Source: Planctomycetaceae bacterium
GTDB lineage: Bacteria > Planctomycetota > Planctomycetia > Planctomycetales > Planctomycetaceae
Length of the DNA: 5,267 nucleotides
Assembly: GCA_020426085.1 (NCBI GenBank)
Contig: JAGQQP010000333.1
Coordinates: 1 to 5,267 of the forward strand
Direction of reading: 5' to 3'
The position numbers were made by a program, and so were the translations under genes. The first letter of the stretch is position 1, and every line of letters starts with the position of its first letter. The notes beneath the pieces are model-generated. The model was not told the DNA's origin, ran no database searches, and was given only the letters and a program-made list of their open reading frames with translations. Of the stretch, positions 1 through 5,267 are shown piece after piece.

Positions 1-1124
1 TTGTTGCTGCAACCGAACATCTCCAGGAATTTGATCGCCCCGAAGAAATCATGGAAAGCCTGCTGATCCTGGGTAATGTAGACGATCCGGCGATCAGAAA
101 AGTCCTCTGGAACTCGGACGAAGAGATCCGCCGACTGGTGGAACAGGTTTTAAAACACAGCAAGCACATCGGTGTCATGCAGCTCATTTGTGATTTCACG
201 CAAGTAAATTATCCCAATGCGAAAGCGCTGGAAGCAATTTCTACGCGCGACGATCCCGAATTCATCGCCCATCTGCTGCGCTGGCTCCCGGAAAAACCGA
301 CAGAACTGCAGCAGACGAATTTCAGACAGATTGATCAGGTGATCTGGCTCCGTGCGGATCGCCAGGATTTCAGCCGCATTCCACAGGTGCTGCAGGTGCC
401 GTTGATCCGGTTGATGAGTCTGCTGAATCTGGATGTGGCCAGCAAAAAACAGGCACAGAAATGGATGCTGCAGAATGGGACTCCCACTGCGAAAGAAGCA
501 GCCATCGATATGCTGCGCAACCTGGATATCAACGAAGTCACGGAAATGGTTCTGGAAAGTCTGGACTCGGAAGATCCCATCCAGCAGGCCTGGGCCACCT
601 GCCAGTTGCGGGCGCATCATGTTCCGGATGCCATGAATCTGCTGGTCAATAAAATTGACAGTCCGGTAGAGGAAGTGCGAGAAGCAGCACGGAAGGAACT
701 TTCCAGTTTTGATGTCGAGTATGTCCTTGAACATTTTGAAGATTTCAATCCCCAGGTTTGTCCGTCGGTGGGAAAACTGCTGCAGAAACTGAATCCGCGG
801 TGCATCGTTGATTTGAGTCGCGCCATGTCACATCCCCTGCGGAAAAGACGTATCCAGGCAGCCCGTTGTGCATATGCCTTAAAATTACACGATCAGGTTG
901 TCCCGGCTCTGACTGCGCTTCTGGAAGATGCCGATGACCTGGTTCGCAGAACGAGCGCCGAAATTCTGGCCAGTATTTCCAGTGCCGCAGCACGTCAGGC
1001 TTTAGCACCACTGATTAAAGATGAAAATATACGTGTCCGTGAAATCGCAGTCAAAGCGTTACAGAAACCGCTCACACAGGAATCGGCCGATCTGAAACAG
1101 GTGGAAGGGACAAACGAATCATGA
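1..1124 (+). CDS. HEAT-repeat protein, 5' end cut off by the window
   Basis: The frame is open from base 3 with no stop before the ATG at 51. The 16 codons upstream of that ATG read as helical protein like the rest, and no Shine-Dalgarno precedes it, so the true start most likely lies outside the window and at least 373 residues are seen here. The chain is almost entirely paired amphipathic helices. Counting from Met51, HEAT/PBS-lyase-like units are clearest at about 144-176, 177-206, 207-235, 261-294 and 295-325, with a last half unit at 326-340. Typical elements are VREAARKEL, VRRTSAEILASI and VREIAVKAL, where D/N-x-VR precedes an A-rich helix. No signal peptide or membrane segment is visible in this part, and the tail after 340 is polar. 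HEAT arrays are protein-binding scaffolds, so a partner-binding role is inferred; the partner is unknown. The stop overlaps the next gene's start (ATGA), suggesting translational coupling with that membrane protein. Confidence 0.85.
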   Translation, partial: VAATEHLQEFDRPEEIMESLLILGNVDDPAIRKVLWNSDEEIRRLVEQVLKHSKHIGVMQLICDFTQVNYPNAKALEAISTRDDPEFIAHLLRWLPEKPTELQQTNFRQIDQVIWLRADRQDFSRIPQVLQVPLIRLMSLLNLDVASKKQAQKWMLQNGTPTAKEAAIDMLRNLDINEVTEMVLESLDSEDPIQQAWATCQLRAHHVPDAMNLLVNKIDSPVEEVREAARKELSSFDVEYVLEHFEDFNPQVCPSVGKLLQKLNPRCIVDLSRAMSHPLRKRRIQAARCAYALKLHDQVVPALTALLEDADDLVRRTSAEILASISSAAARQALAPLIKDENIRVREIAVKALQKPLTQESADLKQVEGTNES

Positions 1125-1510
1125 ACATCGATTTCTGGTTCCTGCTGGCAGGACACACCGACGAAGTCTCACGGGCGTTTCGGAATCGCGGTCTGTTGCA
1201 GGAAAACTGGCTGTTGATTTCAGCGACTATCGTGATTGGCACGGTCTGGCTCATCCTGTATCTCTGGGAAAACATGCAGTTGCAGCGGAAAGCGAATTCC
1301 GATACGCCTCAGGGACTGTTCTACGATTTATGTAAAACACATCGCCTGAGCCGTACTGATATCAACTATCTGCTGAAAGCTTCTGAGACACACTGCCAGG
1401 AACAGCCGGCCATGGTCTTTCTTGATCCTGCCATCATCAATTCCTATATCAATCAGGCCGGAACTGATGCGCGCTACTATGAATTGCTGGAAGAACGACT
1501 GTTCCAATAG
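1121..1510 (+). CDS. small single-pass membrane protein, translationally coupled to the HEAT-repeat gene
   Basis: The product has 129 aa. Residues 1-28 form a short amphipathic head, residues about 30-49 (WLLISATIVIGTVWLILYLW) form one strong hydrophobic helix, and about 80 soluble residues follow. The helix is followed by QLQRKAN, which by the positive-inside rule puts the soluble part in the cytoplasm. The soluble part is helical, with LFYDLCKTHRLSRTDINYLL followed by a PAMVFLDPAII segment. From memory, this 'LS-x-x-(D/E)-...-LL ... P-x-x-(F/L)-x-(D/S)-P' pattern resembles the helical region found before PilZ domains in some membrane-associated proteins. No PilZ motif (RxxxR, DxSxxG) is present here, so that is only a loose resemblance. 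The ATG overlaps the upstream stop by 4 bp and no separate promoter was seen, so it is probably co-translated with the HEAT protein, which could dock on it. No specific function is assigned. Confidence 0.8.
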   Translation: MNIDFWFLLAGHTDEVSRAFRNRGLLQENWLLISATIVIGTVWLILYLWENMQLQRKANSDTPQGLFYDLCKTHRLSRTDINYLLKASETHCQEQPAMVFLDPAIINSYINQAGTDARYYELLEERLFQ

Positions 1511-1524
1511 TATGTCAGCTATGG

Positions 1525-2619
1525 TCAGGATGCGGCCAGTCGAGGTTTACTGGCAACGTAATAGTCGCTGATCAGATCATGCGGCAGCGTTTGAACGTCG
1601 ATGGATTCAAACCCGAGATCATGTAATGCCTGCAACGCTTTTTCCTGACACCAGCGGGAACTATCTGAAGTCTGCGCCTGGTTGCTGATTGCCATTTTAC
1701 GCACACAGGAGAGCGAGTACAGCAACCCGGCCAGTGGGTGTTGCAGATTGAGTTCTCTGTTTCGCGAACGTGCCAGATCCTGCATGAGGAATGTTCCCTC
1801 TGGTCTCAAGGCTGTCAGTACCTGTTCTAGTATGCGATGCGGCTGCGCCTGATCCTGCAGGATATCCAATGCAAGAACCAGATCGAACGACTCGATCGTG
1901 TGAATCTCGGTCAGCTCACATCTGAGAAATGTCACATTATCCACCTGTTTCTGGCGGGCTGTTGCTCTGGCATTGTCAATCAGTGTGGCAGAACTGTCGT
2001 AGCCCACAAATTGACTGGCGGGAAACGTACGGGCCAGTTCGATCAGCGTACTGCCGGATCCACAACCCAGTTGTAGAACGTCCCGGCCTTCGCAGAGCTG
2101 CATGATCAGACGGGGGACGAGAGGGAATACATGTTTAAACAGTCCGTTCATAATTGAAACGGAATTGTCTTCGATCAGCTGCGACTGCAACCGGGTAAAC
2201 AGATCGGAAGGGAGCGGACCTCCTTCTCGAAAACAGTTTACGATTTCATCCTCCAGCTTCGCTGACAGTGACACCCATTGCACACTGCTGGCATAAGCGT
2301 GCGATCCACTACGCTGCAGTAACAGTGCAGCATATTCTGCCGGCAGTCGATATGTCTGAAAGATCGAGTCATATTCCAGAATGCCACCTGTCGACATCAC
2401 AGCAAGCCAGTTTTCGACATACTTCGTCTGCAGACCTGCTCTGTCTGAAATTTCTTCACATGTCGCGGCATCCAGGTCTGCCAGTACGCGGAATAAGCCG
2501 GTTCGATATCCAATCGAAAGCATCAGGGTCAGACTTCCCTGGTTAATGATCTGCTGCAGACGGTCTTCAAAAAGCGCCGTTGATTCGAAGTAAGAAGCGA
2601 ACGTGGTGTCAGTCATCAT
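1525..2619 (-). CDS. class I SAM-dependent methyltransferase with N-terminal winged-helix domain (Rv2258c-like)
   Basis: The product is a cytoplasmic 364-aa enzyme expected to move a methyl group from S-adenosylmethionine to an unknown, probably small, acceptor. Residues about 25-98 form a winged-helix/dimerisation domain: the family-typical run from GLFRVLADL through EEISDRAGL and YVENWLAVMSTGGILEY to TYRLP. Residues about 165-360 form the Rossmann methyltransferase fold: motif I VLQLGCGSGS (181-190), the ribose-binding acidic end of FVGYD (204-208), motif II around FLRCEL (231-236), then FDLVLALDILQDQAQP (245-260) and LRPEGTFLMQDL (271-282). The segment LQHPLAGLLYSLS (292-304) and the ending DYYVASK also match what I recall of this family. 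Length and domain order are normal. The usual acidic residue of motif I is Gln183, and other recalled family positions differ. Two Met codons are adjacent (2619 and 2616); GAGGGGG about 7 nt upstream supports either. It stands as a single gene, divergent from the LRR gene. Confidence 0.85.
   Translation of the reverse strand: MMTDTTFASYFESTALFEDRLQQIINQGSLTLMLSIGYRTGLFRVLADLDAATCEEISDRAGLQTKYVENWLAVMSTGGILEYDSIFQTYRLPAEYAALLLQRSGSHAYASSVQWVSLSAKLEDEIVNCFREGGPLPSDLFTRLQSQLIEDNSVSIMNGLFKHVFPLVPRLIMQLCEGRDVLQLGCGSGSTLIELARTFPASQFVGYDSSATLIDNARATARQKQVDNVTFLRCELTEIHTIESFDLVLALDILQDQAQPHRILEQVLTALRPEGTFLMQDLARSRNRELNLQHPLAGLLYSLSCVRKMAISNQAQTSDSSRWCQEKALQALHDLGFESIDVQTLPHDLISDYYVASKPRLAAS
1535..1554. 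terminator. weak inverted repeat between convergent gene ends
   Basis: GCCAGT (1535-1540) and ACTGGC (1549-1554) form a perfect 6-bp stem with an 8-nt loop. It starts 24 bp after the stop of the plus-strand unit and lies inside the last codons of the minus-strand methyltransferase gene. There is no T-tract on either side, so it is not a classical intrinsic terminator. It is the only hairpin seen close to the 14-bp gap between the convergent stops and may help end plus-strand transcripts. Confidence 0.2.
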
Positions 2620-2626
2620 CTGGTAG

Positions 2627-2633
2627 CCCCCTC
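2627..2633 (-). promoter_or_regulatory. ribosome binding site of the methyltransferase gene
   Basis: On the minus strand GAGGGGG lies 7 nt before the first of two consecutive ATG codons (10 nt before the second). It supports a start at 2619 or 2616 and argues against any internal start. Confidence 0.6.
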
Positions 2634-2656
2634 AAAAGTTAGTAATAAATGTGTGA

Positions 2657-2684
2657 CTGAACTACCATGCGTAGAATCTTTCAG
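2657..2684 (-). promoter_or_regulatory. bulged hairpin in the methyltransferase leader
   Basis: Read on the minus strand, CTGAA, a 5-nt bulge (AGATT), then CTAC, a 5-nt loop and GTAGTTCAG fold into a 9-bp stem interrupted only by the bulge. It sits just downstream of the candidate promoter start point and about 40 nt before the start codon, so it would lie near the 5' end of the mRNA. A role in mRNA stability or regulation is possible. Such a stem could also arise by chance in a region this size. Confidence 0.25.
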
Positions 2685-2694
2685 ACTGTTACCG

Positions 2695-2723
2695 GTTATA
2701 TTGAGAAATTTTTCCACTGTGAG
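2695..2723 (-). promoter_or_regulatory. candidate sigma-70-type promoter for the methyltransferase gene
   Basis: On the minus strand CTCACA (2718-2723, 4 of 6 to TTGACA) and TATAAC (2695-2700, 5 of 6 to TATAAT) are separated by exactly 17 bp. Transcription would begin near 2688 and give a leader of about 70 nt. The match was made by eye. Confidence 0.35.
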
Positions 2724-2767
2724 GAGGTAAATCACTTATGGTGCGATGTTTGATGAAAACGCGATAA
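2722..2767 (+). other. possible 9-codon ORF with a strong Shine-Dalgarno
   Basis: A perfect AGGAGGT (2722-2728) is followed after 9 nt by ATG at 2738 and a frame of nine codons (MVRCLMKTR) ending in TAA at 2765-2767. The Shine-Dalgarno is the best in the window, better than those of the full-length genes, yet it leads only this tiny ORF, about 220 nt upstream of the LRR start. No promoter clearly drives it, and its core overlaps the -35 element proposed for the opposite strand. It could be a leader peptide, a remnant of a degraded gene, or chance. Confidence 0.2.
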
Positions 2768-2843
2768 ACTATTGCATCTTTTTGGCTTACGAAAAAGGAC
2801 TTGCCAGTAGGTTTTTCTAAGCTAAAAATAGTAAAGCTATCAG

Positions 2844-2872
2844 AGGACAACACCTGTTTTGTTCTGTACAAT
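2844..2872 (+). promoter_or_regulatory. candidate sigma-70-type promoter for the LRR gene
   Basis: AGGACA (2844-2849, 4 of 6 to TTGACA) and TACAAT (2867-2872, 5 of 6 to TATAAT) are spaced by 17 bp. Transcription would begin near 2879 and give a leader of about 110 nt that includes the repeated elements below. A weaker alternative is TTGCCA (2801-2806) with TAAAAA (2823-2828), spaced 16 bp. Confidence 0.35.
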
Positions 2873-2901
2873 AAGATAGTGAAGCGATCGGCTGAAGGAC
2901 G

Positions 2902-2962
2902 CGATTCAGAATCGTTCTCTTTTCAGCACGGCTTTCAGGGGCCGGCAACTGATTTCAGAATC
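2902..2962 (+). repeat. two copies of GATT(T)CAGAATC upstream of the LRR gene
   Basis: CGATTCAGAATCG (2902-2914) is an inverted repeat with 6-bp arms around a single centre base. A near copy, GATTTCAGAATC (2951-2962), lies about 48 bp downstream. TTTCAG also occurs at 2921-2926, 2933-2938 and 2953-2958. A palindromic element repeated before a gene start suggests a protein-binding site, but two imperfect copies are weak evidence. Confidence 0.25.
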
Positions 2963-2969
2963 CAGTTGC
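2945..2969 (+). promoter_or_regulatory. hairpin just upstream of the LRR ribosome binding site
   Basis: GCAACTG (2945-2951) pairs perfectly with CAGTTGC (2963-2969) around an 11-nt loop that holds most of the second GATTTCAGAATC copy. An alternative pairing of TTTCAG (2953-2958) with CTGAAA (2969-2974) would compete with it. The stem ends 7 nt before the ribosome binding site, close enough to affect translation initiation. Confidence 0.3.
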
Positions 2970-2976
2970 TGAAAAC

Positions 2977-2981
2977 AGGAG
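2977..2981 (+). promoter_or_regulatory. ribosome binding site of the LRR gene
   Basis: AGGAG lies 7 nt before the ATG at 2989 and fixes that start over the in-frame Met codon five residues further on. Confidence 0.65.
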
Positions 2982-2988
2982 TGGAAGG

Positions 2989-4566
2989 ATGTTTCGACAA
3001 TTGATGATTCCGTGTGCGGCAATGCTGGTGGCTCTGGCTGGCGTTGGGGGGGTTCTGCTCAACGCAGATCGAACGCAGTCCGTCGTCGCCGATAAGCATG
3101 AGTTGATTGATAAGACTCCTTCCATTCAACATCACACACATGCCGATTTACAGAAGACGGGACGTCGGCTGGATGAAATTAATCAGGTCATTGCCAGTCG
3201 TGTTCCGCAATTAAACGGATTAAAGCCCGTGAATGCCAACAGCATTTCTCAGGCACCCTGGAATGATCCTGCTTTAAACGATTTGTATGAGCAGATCCGC
3301 AAACAAAGGCTGACACTCTGGTTCCCTCCTAATGACGAACCGTTTTCGATCTGGGTCGGTAATCCAGAGAAGACCGTCGACGGAAAGAAAGTCTATCAGC
3401 ATGCAGAAGTACTTGAGAAAGCAGTCCCGCTGATCAATCAGCTGCCGTTCCCCGTCCGCATCTGGTTTTATGGCACTCGCGACCAGTCGAACCCGGAACT
3501 GGGAGAATGTATCGAAGCGGTCTCCGGAATCACAAAACTGTCAGGTGTCAAGTTTTCTTACTGCCGGATTAATGAGAGGGGTTATCAGGCACTCCGAAAA
3601 CTTTCCGAACTCCACGATCTGGAAATTCTACATTCGCATCTGGATGAAACAGCGCTGGAGCAGATTGCACAAATGGACGGCTTGCGTCGCTTGCATCTGC
3701 ATTTCGGCAAAAAACAAATCGATTCGGCCCTCGCAGAAAAAATCCTGGATCTGCCCCATCTGGAAGACTTTAAACTGTATATCAACCTGGCACCCGGCCG
3801 CGTCGCTCCTTTCTGGAATAAACTTTCAGGTTGTTCTCAACTGGTCGCATTAGAAGTCGACTGCGGAGCGGTCAAGCAGGAGGTGCTCGTCAAATTTCTG
3901 AAAGAAGGCGATCATCAAAAACTGAATAAGTGGGTCATCCGTAATGTATTCCCCAAAAAGAAACTGGCGGATGCTTTCGTACTGGCACCACAGCTCACTT
4001 CGCTTAAGATGCCCTCTGGATCGACTGAAGATATGGGATATCTGTTGGACAGGCTGGCCAGAGATCTGCCCGGCATGACAAACCTGACCATCGGCTGGGA
4101 TACCGGAATGCATCTGACAGATGAAGAGGCCCGCACAGCGTTGAAACAACTGGGCAGCTTTGCAAATCTGCAGGAATGTCATGTTCCTGTCGCACTGCCA
4201 GATGCCTACGCGCTGCAGCCCTTAACAAAACTTAAACGGTTGGAGAGCTTTTACTGCAAAGACCTGGATCTGAATCAGGAAACATTATTACTGCTTGCCC
4301 AGATGCCGGCGCTCAAGAGTCTGGATGTTAAAGCTCTGAACTTTGGTGATGAGTCAGCTCACCTGCTCCCCTGGTTATCTTACGTGGAACAGATTGAAAT
4401 CCGGGATCCAAGTACGCTGACAGACGAACGGCTGGCGCTGCTCAGTCAACTGCCTCAGTTGTCCCGATTGAAATGGTGTGATATTGCCATTCCCAAACCG
4501 GTACCACTTACCCCGGAAGCGCGTAAGAAATATTCCCACATCGATTTTGAAATCTGCGGGAACTGA
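2989..4566 (+). CDS. exported or membrane-anchored leucine-rich-repeat protein
   Basis: The product has 525 aa. It begins with a short basic head (MFRQLMIP) and a hydrophobic core (residues about 9-24, CAAMLVALAGVGGVLL), which reads as a signal peptide or N-terminal anchor. A cut after Asn-Ala at about 26 is possible, and there is no lipobox. A polar linker (27-95) and a non-repetitive segment (96-165) follow. From about 180 to 500 the chain is built of 24-28-residue leucine-rich units, for example LHDLEILHSHLDETALEQIA (208-227), MDGLRRLHLHF (229-239), LPHLEDFKLYI (255-265), FANLQECHVP (391-400), MPALKSLDVKALNFG (439-453) and LPQLSRLKW (488-496). The repeats are irregular, with longer insertions near 300-335 and 345-390. 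LRR solenoids bind proteins, and secreted versions are common in planctomycetes, so an envelope binding role is inferred. No enzyme motif was found. The ligand is unknown. Confidence 0.85.
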   Translation: MFRQLMIPCAAMLVALAGVGGVLLNADRTQSVVADKHELIDKTPSIQHHTHADLQKTGRRLDEINQVIASRVPQLNGLKPVNANSISQAPWNDPALNDLYEQIRKQRLTLWFPPNDEPFSIWVGNPEKTVDGKKVYQHAEVLEKAVPLINQLPFPVRIWFYGTRDQSNPELGECIEAVSGITKLSGVKFSYCRINERGYQALRKLSELHDLEILHSHLDETALEQIAQMDGLRRLHLHFGKKQIDSALAEKILDLPHLEDFKLYINLAPGRVAPFWNKLSGCSQLVALEVDCGAVKQEVLVKFLKEGDHQKLNKWVIRNVFPKKKLADAFVLAPQLTSLKMPSGSTEDMGYLLDRLARDLPGMTNLTIGWDTGMHLTDEEARTALKQLGSFANLQECHVPVALPDAYALQPLTKLKRLESFYCKDLDLNQETLLLLAQMPALKSLDVKALNFGDESAHLLPWLSYVEQIEIRDPSTLTDERLALLSQLPQLSRLKWCDIAIPKPVPLTPEARKKYSHIDFEICGN

Positions 4567-4625
4567 ATTCGAATGCAGCGGGCAGATCGCTCGTTACTCG
4601 TTCGTTGATTTCACAGAGACGGTTT

Positions 4626-4952
4626 TTATAGTGAAGCGACCTGCTTTACAGAGAACTCATGCAGCGTTTCAGGCCACATTGCATGGAAACGATCTTCAGA
4701 TACATCGCGATAGCCGGCTTTGAAGCGGCTCATCAGTGGATGTTCAATTTTCGTCCTGATCTGGTTCAGAACCTGACCAGGATCATCGACCGTCATGAAC
4801 AGGTTCATTTCGGAGCTGCCGAAATCATGTCCGTCGATGATGGTCTTGCCATCAACCTGAATTTCATCAATCAGCACAGATTCCAGATCCACGAGAGAAT
4901 CGTAATCGGGAATGACGGCACCTTTAAACTGCAATACAAGTTGAAATTTCAT
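4626..4952 (-). CDS. small conserved protein of unknown function
   Basis: Translation from 4952 gives 108 aa beginning MKFQLVLQF, a typical beta-strand start, with a weak GAGA about 7 nt upstream. The frame is open to an earlier ATG at 5012, which would add 20 residues, but those are compositionally unlike a conserved start and have no Shine-Dalgarno, so 4952 is preferred. Key residues, numbered from Met4952, are VDGHDFGSSEMNLFMTVDDP (38-57 or so) and a C-terminal AGYRDV...FHAMWP. I recall the same signature, GHD-x-GS-x-E-x-N-x-F-x-x-x-DDP followed by AYR and a WP ending, in small proteins of many bacteria that lack a defined role, so it is probably a family member of normal length. It has no signal peptide or membrane helix and is probably cytoplasmic. 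It is convergent with the LRR gene, 59 bp apart, with no clear terminator between them. Confidence 0.75.
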   Translation of the reverse strand: MKFQLVLQFKGAVIPDYDSLVDLESVLIDEIQVDGKTIIDGHDFGSSEMNLFMTVDDPGQVLNQIRTKIEHPLMSRFKAGYRDVSEDRFHAMWPETLHEFSVKQVASL

Positions 4953-5041
4953 AGTCGTTCTCACGGTCTGATGGATAGAATGGCGAGTAAGTATCGGACC
5001 CTGTTTGCCCATCGAAAGGGCTTTAGACTTGCTACAGCCCT

Positions 5042-5047
5042 ATTATA
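5042..5047 (-). promoter_or_regulatory. consensus -10 box upstream of the small conserved gene
   Basis: The minus strand reads TATAAT exactly. The best -35 at 17 bp is ATCATA (5065-5070), only 3 of 6 to consensus, so the promoter is incomplete by eye. Transcription would start near 5035, leaving about 83 nt before the preferred start at 4952 and about 23 nt before the alternative at 5012. An inverted repeat GGGCT/AGCCC (5018-5022 and 5036-5040) overlaps the start point. Confidence 0.35.
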
Positions 5048-5181
5048 ACGTGAGGACTGTGATTTATGATACCAGGTTCATTTAATTTCGTGTGAATTCA
5101 ATAAACCGGAGCTTCTGGTCGATTTACTTTGACGATTATCATGACGGCGCTAACTCGTTTGTGCAACCAGTTACAGAACAT

Positions 5182-5193
5182 TGTTAATTAACA
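5182..5193. promoter_or_regulatory. 12-bp perfect palindrome before the last gene
   Basis: TGTTAATTAACA is fully self-complementary and ends 15 nt before the ATG at 5209, next to the ribosome binding site. An additional AACA (5177-5180) precedes it, so TGTT/AACA half-sites occur three times in 17 bp. This is the shape of an operator for a dimeric repressor, but the A/T-rich core makes chance possible. Confidence 0.3.
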
Positions 5194-5208
5194 CGAAGGG
5201 GTGAAACA

Positions 5209-5267
5209 ATGCAGACTTACATCAGTCATACACGTCTGAATCACCGTGTCGCATGTGTACTGGCCGG
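5209..5267 (+). CDS. start of a probably exported protein, 3' end cut off by the window
   Basis: The ATG at 5209 is preceded by AAGGGG (5195-5200) at 8 nt, a usable ribosome binding site, and opens a frame that stays open to the window edge. Only 19 complete codons are seen: MQTYISHTRLNHRVACVLA. Basic residues (Arg9, His12, Arg13) followed by VACVLA look like the n-region and first part of the h-region of a signal peptide. Nothing can be said about function. No strong promoter was found upstream: TTGACG at 5129-5134 has no good -10 partner. Confidence 0.55.
   Translation, partial: MQTYISHTRLNHRVACVLA

Larger units (their letters stand above)
2620..2988. other. 369-bp divergent intergenic region
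   Basis: This stretch separates the starts of the methyltransferase (minus) and LRR (plus) genes and is visibly more A/T-rich in its middle than the flanking genes. It contains no convincing long gene. What it does contain is listed separately: a promoter candidate on each strand, a minus-strand leader hairpin, a 9-codon ORF with a strong ribosome binding site, a two-copy GATT(T)CAGAATC element and a hairpin close to the LRR start. Both genes could be controlled from here, but whether together or separately cannot be read from the sequence. Confidence 0.7.

Noticed and set aside
150..734. 194-codon open frame on the minus strand
   Set aside because: It lies wholly antisense to the HEAT-repeat gene, whose helical repeat pattern continues without a break. 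The antisense protein has no recognisable domain.
2689..2871. 60-codon minus-strand frame in the divergent region
   Set aside because: It begins with TTG, has no Shine-Dalgarno, and crosses both proposed promoters. Its product resembles nothing I know.
3850..4182. 110-codon minus-strand frame inside the LRR gene
   Set aside because: It is a shadow frame. The plus-strand LRR pattern is continuous through it.
4552..4587. ATCTGC/GCAGAT inverted repeat at the end of the LRR gene as a terminator
   Set aside because: The loop is 24 nt and no T-tract follows, so it does not fit an intrinsic terminator.
4953..5012. 20-residue N-terminal extension of the small conserved protein
   Set aside because: No Shine-Dalgarno precedes the ATG at 5012, and MKFQLVLQF at 4952 is the more natural family start. 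The TATAAT position leaves the longer form possible, so this is a preference and not a proof.
4659..5048. 129-codon plus-strand frame opposite the small conserved gene
   Set aside because: The minus strand carries the family-like signature, a beta-strand start and an upstream TATAAT. The plus-strand product has no recognisable feature.
5053..5095. 9-codon plus-strand ORF (MIPGSFNFV) after AGGA
   Set aside because: The ribosome site is weaker and no promoter or conservation evidence exists. ORFs this short arise often by chance.
1..5267. Search for mobile elements, CRISPR arrays, tRNA genes, toxin-antitoxin or defence cassettes
   Set aside because: No transposase or integrase motifs, terminal inverted repeats, regular spaced repeats or tRNA-like folds were seen by eye, and the genes present do not match defence modules.

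Overview
The window looks like ordinary chromosomal DNA from a mesophilic planctomycete, most like the Gimesia/Planctomycetaceae group. This is inferred from three things: a base composition judged by eye to be near 50% G+C, large proteins built from HEAT-type or leucine-rich repeats, and a methyltransferase and a small conserved protein scattered as single genes. No rRNA, tRNA, CRISPR array, insertion sequence or phage gene was seen.

Layout, left to right. (1) Bases 1-1510, plus strand: a two-gene unit. The 5'-truncated end of a HEAT-repeat protein overlaps, by an ATGA stop/start junction, a small single-pass membrane protein. (2) Bases 1525-2619, minus strand: a class I SAM-dependent methyltransferase with an N-terminal winged-helix domain (Rv2258c-like architecture). 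It runs convergently into the first unit with only 14 bp between the stop codons. (3) Bases 2620-2988: a 369-bp divergent control region. It holds a plausible promoter on each strand, a bulged hairpin in the methyltransferase leader, a Shine-Dalgarno-led 9-codon ORF, and a repeated GATT(T)CAGAATC element beside a hairpin just upstream of the next gene. (4) Bases 2989-4566, plus strand: an exported or membrane-anchored leucine-rich-repeat protein of 525 aa. (5) Bases 4626-4952, minus strand: a small cytoplasmic conserved protein of unknown function (108 aa with the preferred start), convergent with the LRR gene. (6) Bases 4953-5208: upstream region with a consensus TATAAT for the small gene and a perfect 12-bp palindrome in front of the next gene. 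(7) Bases 5209-5267, plus strand: the first 19 codons of a gene that seems to begin with a signal peptide.

The genes do not form an obvious pathway. Only the HEAT/membrane-protein pair has sequence evidence of being expressed together. The divergent methyltransferase and LRR genes could share control through the 369-bp region, but nothing proves it. I see no convincing new multi-gene system. The observations most worth a second look are the structured divergent intergenic region, the coupled HEAT/membrane pair, and the methyltransferase's departures from its family's usual motifs.
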